From an uncultured Ruminococcus sp. (GTDB lineage Bacteria; Bacillota; Clostridia; Oscillospirales; Acutalibacteraceae): DNA of 64,000 bases. Below, in pieces: positions 7,251-15,452 of this stretch. The position numbers and the translations under genes were made by a program. The notes below the pieces were generated by a model. It was not told the origin of the DNA. It saw nothing but the letters and a program-made list of their open reading frames with translations, and did no database searches. The stretch covers positions 1 through 64,000 of the forward strand of contig CACZZB010000012.1 of NCBI GenBank assembly GCA_902785555.1, given 5' to 3'. Within the stretch, counting starts at the first letter, position 1; every line of letters starts with the position of its first letter.

Positions 7251-8885
7251 ATGTATTCTAAAGTGGAATTAATCAATAATCCTTATGAACAGCGGCTACG
7301 CATTCTTATCAATGGCGAATCAGTGTCTGTTTACAGCAATTTGGAAAAATATATGGATGAACCATTTTGTTATTGGTGTGATAAGATATTGCAGTCTATT
7401 TATGAAGAATGTAACAACGGAGAATTTAACCTTCATTTTTCATCACGTTCTGAGGAAATGAAAGTTATGGAGAAATTGGCACAACAGTTTCCTTATTGCC
7501 GACAATATTCTTCTTCACCACTGGTACGAAAAACACCATTACTTGAAAGACTCAAAGATTTAAATACGCTTGTCAAAAAAGTAAGGAGCTCAGGTTATAG
7601 AGTTTTCAGTAAAGAAGTATTATTCATTATTCCTGAAAATTTAGAGGATTTTAGGAATGATCTGACAGAACTTGAAGTCAAAAACAGCTATTGCAGCATC
7701 AATTCATCGGTCATAAGTTATCAGGATTATTACAGAAAGCATCCGGAAACAGATGTTATTATTTTGCTTATTGATAATAAGACAGTTGATGACGTAGTAA
7801 ACAGATTAGGAATTTCACATGATTTTTGCATCTGTATAGATGATAGAACCGAATTCAAAAGTAAGAAAGGAAATATATTTATTTACAAAAGCACCAAGGA
7901 CGAACTTTTTAATACGATATTTGAATGTTTGTTGCTATCTCCATTGATGGAAATGTTTCATTCATGCTTATCGACCTTATCGTCCGATATTGTTAATAAG
8001 TATGCGAACGAGGTAAATAAACTTCAAAGTACTTCATTATCTGTAATACCTTTTCCAGAGTCTCAAACCATAGAATTAGGGCGTTCTGTAAGAATTGGTT
8101 TTAAAACAGATATTCCGGGTTATGAGATCAAAAACACAGATTTAAATTTTACTTACAGTGACAAAGGCATAATACGTTGTAACGGTTTATTTGTAGAAGG
8201 TTTAGGAGTAGGCAAAACAACTCTTAATATCATTAGAGAAGGCGAGCAACTTCCATGTGCTGCTGTAGATTATACGGTTATCAAGAGAAATCGTATTACC
8301 GAGTTAAAATTAGAAGACGATTCCATTGTTTTGGGAAAAGGAGATCATTACAAGATGAATTATTCCTTTTTGCCGGAAGATGCTGATAATGAAAGTTCCA
8401 TAGAATGGAATTCGGATGATACTTCAGTTGTTGATATAGACAAGTCAGGCTATCTTCGTGCTGTAGGGACGGGAAACTGTACAATAAGATGTTCTGCCGA
8501 ACAGGTAAGTGCGAAATGCAGATGTAAGGTAAAACCCTATTTACAGTCTATTACCGTTGATACACCTGAGATGGAAATGATTTACGGTGCATCAACAGAA
8601 ATCAAAGTATCTATTTCTCCGCAAAACTGTATTGATGATAAATTGAATTTTACCAGTATGAATATGCAAATTGTAAATATGGTAGGACGGACAGCCAAGG
8701 CGATAGGCTGCGGTACAACAAAGATCGTTATACAAAACGAAAGAGAAACTATTCGTAAAGAGATAATAGTTAATGTCATGACCGAAAAGGAATACAAAAA
8801 GTTGCTCAAACAGCGTGAAAAGAACAATTCCGCTATGAAAAACAAACCAAAAGGTTTGCTTGCAAGGCTTTTCGGCAAAAAATAA
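7251..8885 (+). CDS. hypothetical protein with C-terminal Ig-like (BIG2) domains
   Basis: The 544-residue protein begins 24 bases after the preceding stop. Residues 1-250 are an unrecognised alpha/beta region. From about 265 to 510 it shows three beta-rich repeats. The clearest is residues 346-428, with LKLEDDSIVLGKG, IEWNSDDTSVVDIDKSGYLR and GTGNCTIRC, the hallmark pattern of bacterial Ig-like group 2 domains. The third (about 430-510) is more diverged. The tail is basic (KGLLARLFGKK). BIG2 domains are usually outside the cell, yet no signal peptide or membrane anchor is visible, so the protein is either cytoplasmic or exported by an unknown route, possibly with the ATPase encoded upstream. 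Confidence 0.65.
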   Translation: MYSKVELINNPYEQRLRILINGESVSVYSNLEKYMDEPFCYWCDKILQSIYEECNNGEFNLHFSSRSEEMKVMEKLAQQFPYCRQYSSSPLVRKTPLLERLKDLNTLVKKVRSSGYRVFSKEVLFIIPENLEDFRNDLTELEVKNSYCSINSSVISYQDYYRKHPETDVIILLIDNKTVDDVVNRLGISHDFCICIDDRTEFKSKKGNIFIYKSTKDELFNTIFECLLLSPLMEMFHSCLSTLSSDIVNKYANEVNKLQSTSLSVIPFPESQTIELGRSVRIGFKTDIPGYEIKNTDLNFTYSDKGIIRCNGLFVEGLGVGKTTLNIIREGEQLPCAAVDYTVIKRNRITELKLEDDSIVLGKGDHYKMNYSFLPEDADNESSIEWNSDDTSVVDIDKSGYLRAVGTGNCTIRCSAEQVSAKCRCKVKPYLQSITVDTPEMEMIYGASTEIKVSISPQNCIDDKLNFTSMNMQIVNMVGRTAKAIGCGTTKIVIQNERETIRKEIIVNVMTEKEYKKLLKQREKNNSAMKNKPKGLLARLFGKK

Positions 8886-8927
8886 TTTGAAACCTGAAAT
8901 ATATTAAAAAATAAGGAGGAAAATTCG

Positions 8928-10523
8928 GTGAGCAAATTTGTAGGTATTGATTTGGGTACAACCTTTTCTGCTGTAGCATATATAGACGAAAAGGGTAATC
9001 CAATTATAATCCCCAATAAGCAAGGTGAGAACATCACTCCGTCAACTGTTCTTTTTGGAGGTAAAAAACCGGTGGTAGGCAGTGCCGCAAAAAAGAAAAG
9101 TTTTACCGATCCTAAAAATTATGAGGCATTTGTAAAGCGTCACATGGGTGAAAAAACCTATTCTTTTACCGCCAAAAACGGGGAAACATTTCGTCCGGAA
9201 GAAATTTCAGCACTGATTTTATCCAAACTGAAATCGGATGCAGAATCTTTTTTGGGAGATACTGTTGACGGTGCAGTAATTACAGTTCCGGCTTATTTTG
9301 GCGACCCTCAGCGTCAGGCAACAAGGGATGCAGCTACCGCTGCAGGATTGAATGTTCTTGATATTATCAATGAACCGACAGCAGCAGCAATCGCTTTTGG
9401 TATCGGCAAAAACATTGGCAAATCACAAAAAATTATGATATATGATTTTGGTGGTGGTACTTTTGATGTCAGCATACTTGACATTGATGAAGATAGTATT
9501 CGTGTCATTGCTACCAACGGAGACCATAAATTAGGCGGCTATGATATTGATATGGCAATCGTTGATTATGTTAAGGAAAAGGCTGAAGAAGAAGGTATGG
9601 ATATTGAAAATGATATTAAAGCCATGCAGAACCTCATGATACAGGCGGAAGAAGCCAAAAAAACACTTTCATCCGATGATACTACGGAAATTTCTTTGTA
9701 TGTCAAAGGTGAAGACCTCACCATAGAGCTTGATCGTGAAACTTTTGAAGACATGATAGAAACTATCCTTGATACAACTGTCAGTGTTATGCTTCGTACA
9801 TTGGACGAAGCAAATCTCGATTACAGCCAAATAGATAAAATATTGCTTGTTGGAGGAAGTACAAGAATACCGATTATTCAGAAGGTTATTGAAGACGAAT
9901 CTGGTATAAAACCTTCTTCCGAGGTACATCCTGATGAAGCCGTCGCAATAGGTGCCGCCTATCATGCGGTAGATGTTGTTAAACAAATGGCAGAGGGAAC
10001 CTTTAACAGCGGTAAGCCTAAAGATGATTCACAATCCAAGGAAGAAATATATGTCAATATCGATGACATACCTGAGTTGGATAAAAATTATACATTCAAA
10101 GACATAACCAGTCACGGAATAGGTATTGTTGTCTGTGACGATAATCTGAAAAAATTTTCTAATTCTGTAATTATGGAAAAAAACACCGAAATTCCCGCTG
10201 AAGTTATACAGGATGGATATAGTACCAGTGAGCCGTATCAGGAAATTATAAGGTTGCAAGTAACGCAGGGTGAGGATCGGAATCTGGATTATGTTACGAT
10301 TATTGGCGAGGCTGATCTGAAAGTTAAGCCAAGAAACTATATTGTTCCTGTTCGTATTATTGTAAGCTGTGATAAAGATGCTATTATTCATGTCAGGGCA
10401 ATTGATTTAGATCAGAATATCGACCTTGGTGAAGTAACTATCAATCGTGACAAGCATAACATGACAGAAGAAGAAGTTAAAAAGGCTGCCAATAGAATCA
10501 ATAAATTAAATATTGGTGAATGA
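8928..10523 (+). CDS. Hsp70 (DnaK-like) chaperone lacking the C-terminal lid
   Basis: The GTG start at 8928 follows AAGGAGGAAAATTCG. All nucleotide-binding signatures are present: DLGTTFSAVAY near the N-terminus, INEPTAAAIAFG, YDFGGGTFDVSIL and LLVGGSTRIP. The substrate-binding beta domain follows from about residue 385. The protein has only 531 residues, against about 610 for housekeeping DnaK, and it ends soon after the beta domain, so the helical lid is missing or very short. The next gene overlaps or abuts it and encodes a J-like protein. This is an element-borne, dedicated Hsp70 pair, not the cell's main DnaK, which normally sits with grpE and dnaJ. Confidence 0.85.
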   Translation: MSKFVGIDLGTTFSAVAYIDEKGNPIIIPNKQGENITPSTVLFGGKKPVVGSAAKKKSFTDPKNYEAFVKRHMGEKTYSFTAKNGETFRPEEISALILSKLKSDAESFLGDTVDGAVITVPAYFGDPQRQATRDAATAAGLNVLDIINEPTAAAIAFGIGKNIGKSQKIMIYDFGGGTFDVSILDIDEDSIRVIATNGDHKLGGYDIDMAIVDYVKEKAEEEGMDIENDIKAMQNLMIQAEEAKKTLSSDDTTEISLYVKGEDLTIELDRETFEDMIETILDTTVSVMLRTLDEANLDYSQIDKILLVGGSTRIPIIQKVIEDESGIKPSSEVHPDEAVAIGAAYHAVDVVKQMAEGTFNSGKPKDDSQSKEEIYVNIDDIPELDKNYTFKDITSHGIGIVVCDDNLKKFSNSVIMEKNTEIPAEVIQDGYSTSEPYQEIIRLQVTQGEDRNLDYVTIIGEADLKVKPRNYIVPVRIIVSCDKDAIIHVRAIDLDQNIDLGEVTINRDKHNMTEEEVKKAANRINKLNIGE

Positions 10524-10537
10524 TAGGAGATAATAAA

Positions 10538-11827
10538 ATGGCTAATAAAAAAGTTGACACAACAGAAAAAATGAGAGATTACTATGCAGAATATCAGCTT
10601 GATCCCAACATGAAAACAAAAGACATATACAAAGAATTACAGAGAAAATCCGGAGAGCTTCGCTCGCAAATGGCAAATGGTTCTCTTAATGACGAGTCCA
10701 TACAGCAGAAACTTCAGTTTGCTTTCAATTCTCTTGCAGAGGCAATCAAAATTTTTAAGAAAGAAGATCGCAGAAAAGAATATGATTTGAAACTTGACGC
10801 TGCCCGTCAGGCTAATATGATTGATATGGACGCTCAGAAGTTGGCTAAGGATCTGTATGAAGAACTTCTTGCAATGTTTGCGAAAGGTAATTATAATGGA
10901 GTTTTACAAAGATGTATGGAAGCTCTTAACAGGAATATCAGAGATTACAGGCTTTATATTCTCATGGCTCAAAGTTATATGGCATTGAACAATCCTGATA
11001 ATTCAATAAAAACTATTGATAATGGTTTGCAGGTTCATCCGGATAATATGCCCCTGCTCAGAGCCGGTGCACGTCTTGCTAATACAGGAATGAACGATTT
11101 CGATAAGTCACAGCAGTATATCAACAGAATGATGGAAATTGATTCCGAAAACAATCTGGCAGTATCCGAGCAAAGTTATCTTTACTTAACCAACGGTAAA
11201 CAGGATCTTGCCTATCAGCTTGTGGATGAATATATGGAAAAGCACCCCAACGATATGGATTTCAGAAAAAATTGTGCTTATGATATGATAGGTTATTCAT
11301 ATAGCAGTTGTTATACAAAAGATCCTGACAATGGAGCAGCAATTATTGCGAGTCAGGAAGATTATCAAAAATGTTTGGATACCTGCAATAAAGCAGTAAG
11401 CCTTTATAACGATGAAAATACAAAAGCTGCTTTGGATAGTGCAAAGTACTTTGGTACAATTGAATTTAATGATGAAAATAAGAAAAATATTATATGGTTG
11501 TTCATTGGTGGTGCTCTCTATGCTTTCGGAGGAATTATGCAAATCGTAACGGGTGCGGTTAACCAAAGTGCAGGCGTATGGGTGGGTTGTTTAGTTATGT
11601 TTGTACTCGCTGGTTTGCTTATTTACTCCGGAATCAGACTGAGACAATTTAGTTATCGTCCGTACTGGCAGATCAATAAGTTTATTCTTACAGGCAAGCG
11701 TGAAAAAGGCGAAGGAAAATATATTTTGATTGGACAAATTTTTGCCGGCTATATGGAATGGGGATTGAAAATAAGTTGGAAACTTATAAAATTTTCATTC
11801 AAACTTGCTTTCCATTTAGCTTCTTAA
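10538..11827 (+). CDS. membrane TPR protein with degenerate J-like N-terminus
   Basis: An ATG at 10520 overlaps the Hsp70 stop, but the AGGAG at 10525-10529 fits the ATG at 10538, giving 429 residues. Residues 1-75 resemble a J-domain in order and length (DYYAEYQLDPNMKTKDIYKE through KKEDRRKEYDLKL), but the HPD tripeptide that stimulates Hsp70 is absent. Residues 85-290 form several tetratricopeptide-like helix pairs. Two hydrophobic helices follow (about residues 315-335 and 342-365), then a basic amphipathic tail. It probably recruits the Hsp70 to the membrane. The next gene begins 9 bases later. Confidence 0.7.
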   Translation: MANKKVDTTEKMRDYYAEYQLDPNMKTKDIYKELQRKSGELRSQMANGSLNDESIQQKLQFAFNSLAEAIKIFKKEDRRKEYDLKLDAARQANMIDMDAQKLAKDLYEELLAMFAKGNYNGVLQRCMEALNRNIRDYRLYILMAQSYMALNNPDNSIKTIDNGLQVHPDNMPLLRAGARLANTGMNDFDKSQQYINRMMEIDSENNLAVSEQSYLYLTNGKQDLAYQLVDEYMEKHPNDMDFRKNCAYDMIGYSYSSCYTKDPDNGAAIIASQEDYQKCLDTCNKAVSLYNDENTKAALDSAKYFGTIEFNDENKKNIIWLFIGGALYAFGGIMQIVTGAVNQSAGVWVGCLVMFVLAGLLIYSGIRLRQFSYRPYWQINKFILTGKREKGEGKYILIGQIFAGYMEWGLKISWKLIKFSFKLAFHLAS

Positions 11828-11835
11828 CATAAAAG

Positions 11836-12966
11836 ATGAAAAATAATTCTGAAAAGTACAAAATTGATTTTGAACAGAAATTATCTGACGGAGAATCCGA
11901 AAAAAAATCCTCTGAAAATATAAAAAGAGAAGTAGCATTGTTTTTTTCGGAGCTTGACAAACAAAAAAACGATAAAAATATTTCTATGAATTCCAGGCTT
12001 AATGAAGAAAATAAAATTAAAAGGGACTCATCAGATATTTCTAAGCATAAAAGAACAAATCATGAAAATTCAAATCAATCTTTGATACTACAGAAATTGG
12101 CTGAAAAAATAACCGCAAGTGCTACATTGGCAAGTGCATTATCATCATTATTTGACATCACACTTGAACAACCAACTAAAACAGTTTCTTCTTGTGAAAG
12201 TATTAAAAACCCAAGCATCATGATGATGGATGTCAGTAATAGTGATTCTGAAAAATCACTTGAAACTATTCTTTCTGAAAAAGGATATGTTGTTTCTCAT
12301 AGTGATAAATCACCATCTTTGCTTGAAAAGTCAGTTATGATTGCCGGAAAAATTATTGAATCGGTTGGCAGAGATGAAGATTCAGCTATCGAATCTCTTG
12401 AGGAAAGCCAAAATAAAGCTAAGGAAGAAAATGAAACGATTATTTCCGAAAACAATCATTTAAGTAGTGGTGAGGGAAATAATCCCACAGATAAAATAAA
12501 AACTGCTATTGACGATAAAGTTATAGATACCATAAAACAGAACTTGCCTGAAGATATAGTTAAGACATTTAAAGATGGCTGTTATCGTACTGTTGAAACA
12601 ATAGAAGATATTATTCTATATCGTGTTTATGGTAATGCAGCAAACAAACAAGGCTGTTATTTGACAACACAAATTCCAAGAGATAGAATGGATACAAAAA
12701 TAAGTTCTGCAATTCTTGCTGAATGGAAAAATTCCAGGAAGTATTATTGTGAAGTGGAAGTACCTAAAGGAACAATACTTAATATAGGCAAAGTTGCAGA
12801 GCAAAAAACTGCAAGTGATAATCTTTTGGACGGTGAAGCCGATCAAATTCTTGTTTCTTTAACATTTGCCTCTAATTCAAATTATTATAAGGAGGAACGC
12901 TCACTCAATTTTACAAGCAATTATCTTGAATTTGAAGATAAAGTTAAAAAAACAGAAAATAAGTGA
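11836..12966 (+). CDS. hypothetical protein with toxin-like C-terminal domain
   Basis: The protein has 376 residues. Residues 1-245 are polar, Ser/Glu/Lys-rich and mostly disordered. Residues 245-345 form a compact domain: ILYRVYGN at 260-267, a Gly-Cys-Tyr-Leu-Thr segment, a conserved Trp, VEVPKGTILNIGKVAEQ, and a final Asp-Gly-Glu-Ala-Asp-Gln-Ile-Leu-Val. This order (YRV.G..A..G.y, then vPkGT...G.a..Q, then GG..Q) is one I associate with C-terminal domains of polymorphic toxins, but I cannot confirm the family or name the catalytic residues. There is no signal peptide. It is the last gene of the operon, and no immunity-like gene follows before the terminator. Confidence 0.55.
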   Translation: MKNNSEKYKIDFEQKLSDGESEKKSSENIKREVALFFSELDKQKNDKNISMNSRLNEENKIKRDSSDISKHKRTNHENSNQSLILQKLAEKITASATLASALSSLFDITLEQPTKTVSSCESIKNPSIMMMDVSNSDSEKSLETILSEKGYVVSHSDKSPSLLEKSVMIAGKIIESVGRDEDSAIESLEESQNKAKEENETIISENNHLSSGEGNNPTDKIKTAIDDKVIDTIKQNLPEDIVKTFKDGCYRTVETIEDIILYRVYGNAANKQGCYLTTQIPRDRMDTKISSAILAEWKNSRKYYCEVEVPKGTILNIGKVAEQKTASDNLLDGEADQILVSLTFASNSNYYKEERSLNFTSNYLEFEDKVKKTENK

Positions 12967-13038
12967 AATGTTCAAATTTTAAATACCACGTCTTAAATCA
13001 TCCTCCATCAATTTAAAATTTAAATGAGCTTGTCAGAA

Positions 13039-13100
13039 AAACTGTGTAAGTTCATTTAAAAAGTGCATAAATAGCCATTTTTTCTGAACTTACACAGTTT
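13039..13100. repeat. 16-bp perfect inverted repeat after the operon
   Basis: AAACTGTGTAAGTTCA (13039-13054) and TGAACTTACACAGTTT (13085-13100) are exact reverse complements around a 30-base loop. ACTGTGTAAGTTC-type sequences occur at the ends of IS256/mutator-like insertion sequences, so this may be paired transposon ends without the transposase. The stem could also act as an mRNA 3' stabiliser, but there is no T-run, and a separate terminator follows. Confidence 0.6.
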
Positions 13101-13131
13101 ATTTTACATTCTCTACAATATTATTTTTATT

Positions 13132-13181
13132 AAGACCGTACTTTATCGTCTTTGATCGGTACGGTCTTTGTTATTATTTTT
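13132..13181 (+). terminator. terminator of the HerA/Hsp70 operon
   Basis: AAGACCGTAC (13132-13141) pairs perfectly with GTACGGTCTT (13159-13168) and is followed by TGTTATTATTTTTTT. This is the first good intrinsic terminator after the last gene of the six-gene operon. Confidence 0.75.
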
Positions 13182-13224
13182 TTAATGCACATAAGGTACT
13201 TTGTTTACACTATCCTAATGTAAG

Positions 13225-13701
13225 CTACTCTTTTTTCTTGCTCATTAGTTTGTTTGCATATCTATCCGGTTTCTTGCAATAATGATACCTCACATCATTA
13301 AAGCTATTCCACATATCATTTTTCTTTGTAACGGCACGGCATACAAAAAGATACATTCTCAACTGCACTCCCGACAACTTGCCAAGAACATTCCTATATA
13401 CCTTGAAATAGCCTCTGATAGCAACAGATTTCAGCTTATAAACATATGTGCCAAACCAGCCGTTTGACTTTAAAGGACGTTCGATACGCTCGATAACACC
13501 CAATTTTTGCAGCTTGTAAATGATTTTACTGACAGTTTCTACTTTTTTGATGCCGCATTTTTTGGCTATCTTGGACTGCTTTATCTGAACAGAATAATGA
13601 TTACGGAACACGCAGCTATACAAACATACTGCTACTTTTATTTCATTCGGTGTCAAACCCAAATCCAATATGTCATTATTCATCCTGAAATACGGCATCA
13701 T
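13225..13701 (-). CDS. helix-turn-helix protein, possible replication initiator type
   Basis: GGAGGG at 13714-13709 lies seven bases before the ATG at 13701, so I prefer this start to the TTG further upstream; the product has 158 residues. Residues 1-85 look like a winged helix domain: YFRMNNDILDLGLTPNEIKV, then QSKIAKKCGIKKVETVSKII, then LGVIERIERP. The rest is basic and unassigned. The N-terminal pattern resembles the HTH proteins common in clostridial conjugative elements, including the shorter one at 1737-2021. It lies convergent to the HerA operon and downstream of a broken gene. Confidence 0.65.
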   Translation of the reverse strand: MMPYFRMNNDILDLGLTPNEIKVAVCLYSCVFRNHYSVQIKQSKIAKKCGIKKVETVSKIIYKLQKLGVIERIERPLKSNGWFGTYVYKLKSVAIRGYFKVYRNVLGKLSGVQLRMYLFVCRAVTKKNDMWNSFNDVRYHYCKKPDRYANKLMSKKKE

Positions 13702-13725
13702 AACTTTTCCCTCCAATCTTTTTGT

Positions 13726-14160
13726 TTATCTCCTGAATTTTGGCTTATAGGTATTTTCCAAAATGGTATCTATTGTTTGCTCATCATCTTCCTTAAAAGC
13801 AACATTATATTTTTCTTCCTGATTGTTTTCATTGTTTTTGCTAAATACAGCAAATATTGCCTATCCCTGAGTTTCTTTTTGAAGTTTCTCTACCTGCGTC
13901 CTTGTCAGCACTCTGTAACGCATTTTCTTGTTGTTAAGAAGTGCTTCCGATTTCAGCATAGTGTTGACTTTGGCATTTCGGACAACCGAAAACAAGTCAT
14001 TACCAACCGCCTGATGTTTTTCAGGATAAAGACAATGCAGAATGTAATCTTTATTTTGCGGCAAAAACGATAAACGGATTTTTCCCTCTTTTGTGGTTAC
14101 TGCTATAAATCGGTCTTTTTCATCATTCAGCTTTTCAAGTTCTAACGGTTCTATCATCAA
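13726..14160 (-). pseudogene. hypothetical protein split by an in-frame amber codon
   Basis: The frame from 14160 encodes 99 residues (starting MMIEPLELEKLNDEKDRF) and stops at TAG (13863-13861). The same frame then continues without a break for 44 more codons (beginning AIFAVFSKNNENN and ending TYKPKFRR) to a TAA at 13728-13726, just before the ribosome binding site of the next gene. An intact version would have 144 residues. This looks like a recent nonsense mutation; suppression or read-through is possible. I do not recognise the family. It sits in an operon-like array with the HTH gene downstream. Confidence 0.55.
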
Positions 14161-14282
14161 AAATTCCGGCTCTATTATCCAAAGCTCTGCACATTTTTAT
14201 ATCAAAATAATAATGCAACAATGCGAAATAGTTATTTTATGAATTACTGATAAACTAAATTTGAAATTCTTATTGAAATAAG

Positions 14283-14324
14283 ATAATACAAAAATGCCAT
14301 TCATCTTATTTTTAGATGAATGGC
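14283..14324 (-). terminator. terminator of the mrr-like gene
   Basis: On the minus strand GCCATTCATCT (14324-14314) and AGATGAATGGC (14306-14296) form a perfect 11-bp stem, followed by ATTTTTGTATT. It lies 12 bases after the stop of the nuclease gene. Confidence 0.8.
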
Positions 14325-14336
14325 TTAATTATTTTC

Positions 14337-15218
14337 TTATAATTGCACAAAATATTTCTCATCAATTTCATATTCAGTAACAGGTGTTAAACCAATATTA
14401 TACTTTGCTAATCTGTCTATAAAATCTTCACCATCAATAAGATCTATCTGTATCTTTCCTGATGTCATAGCTTCATCTCGGACAGGCTTTGAAAATGTGC
14501 CTGTTGTGATAAAAAGTGCTTTTTCAATATCGGTTGTTAAAGAACCTCTAAAATCTCTGATATCACTTGAAGGTACACTTCCACTATATCTTTTACACTG
14601 AAATGCAACCTTAAAACTAATCATTCCATTAATCTTCACTCGCTCATAACCATCAATTCCACCATCTCCTGTTTTCTTTGTTACCTCTACTTCATAAAAT
14701 TCTGATTCTCTAAGCATACGCTGAGTTAATCTCTCGAAAGAAAAAGGATTCATTGATAATAAAATATGAAGCAATCTTTCACGCCAAGGTCTGTTTTCAT
14801 CAGGTAATTCTACTCCATCATCTTCAAGATTTTCATCTTTCTTAGGATCAAAATTACTATCTTTCTTTTTAACAGACAAGTTTCGTACCGTATTGATACA
14901 GTCATCTATATCCACCGACTGTTTGTCTTTATGTTCCGGAAGAATAGCCCATACTCCCCTTTGAGTTTTTTCTATTATGCCATAAATTTTGAGATATGTT
15001 CTTGCCCATGCTAATCTATATTGTATTTCTGTTTGACTGGATTTATCTGAATGTTGAAAGTCAATAATTTTTTCAGATAATTTCATATTTTTAAGTACTT
15101 CTGAATAAATTTCATTTATTGTACCTGACCCACCAAGTTGCTGTAAAGCAACAAGTGTCGGATTAATAAGATCACTATAATTTGGCATTCCTTTAGGAAT
15201 ATCTTTTCTTCTTGACAT
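14337..15218 (-). CDS. mrr: Mrr-type restriction endonuclease
   Basis: The chosen start at 15218 follows AGAGGATGAG and gives 293 residues beginning MSRRKDIPKGMPNYSDLI; a longer frame has no ribosome binding site. Residues 1-100 are the Mrr N-terminal winged-helix domain. Residues 170-285 are the PD-(D/E)XK-like Mrr catalytic domain: FERLTQRML, GDGGIDG with the metal-binding Asp, and FQCKRY with the Gln-x-Lys pair. Mrr enzymes cleave modified (methylated) DNA without a partner methylase, so this is probably a type IV restriction gene protecting the element or host. It stands alone with its own terminator, between the split gene and a MobC-like gene. Confidence 0.85.
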   Translation of the reverse strand: MSRRKDIPKGMPNYSDLINPTLVALQQLGGSGTINEIYSEVLKNMKLSEKIIDFQHSDKSSQTEIQYRLAWARTYLKIYGIIEKTQRGVWAILPEHKDKQSVDIDDCINTVRNLSVKKKDSNFDPKKDENLEDDGVELPDENRPWRERLLHILLSMNPFSFERLTQRMLRESEFYEVEVTKKTGDGGIDGYERVKINGMISFKVAFQCKRYSGSVPSSDIRDFRGSLTTDIEKALFITTGTFSKPVRDEAMTSGKIQIDLIDGEDFIDRLAKYNIGLTPVTEYEIDEKYFVQL

Positions 15219-15323
15219 TTTTATCTCATCCTCTTCAATATATTCACAGATATTATAGCAATTTTTATACAAACAGTCAATCATTTGCAATCTATTTTTT
15301 ACTTTAAGTATCATGAATTGACA

Positions 15324-15400
15324 AGCATAGATTTGTGCTATCCAAAGGATATACAAATCTGCTTGGTGGTGAATTCCCCACACCCCTTTCCATTTTGCCA
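15324..15400. other. nested inverted repeats near mobC, possible oriT
   Basis: AGATTTGT (15329-15336) and ACAAATCT (15353-15360) form an outer stem extended by AAGCA/TGCTT, and ATCC-AAA-GGAT forms an inner one. A C-rich tract (GAATTCCCCACACCCC) follows. A cruciform next to a relaxosome-accessory gene is where an origin of transfer is expected. No nic-site consensus or relaxase gene confirms it. Confidence 0.3.
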
Positions 15401-15452
15401 CTCCGCCAAAACCAAAATCCCTGTGCTCACCCAAATTTCAAAATCAAATGTA

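Noticed and set aside
8928-10523. Housekeeping dnaK
   Set aside because: It lacks the lid, has no grpE, dnaJ or hrcA neighbours and sits in a mobile operon.
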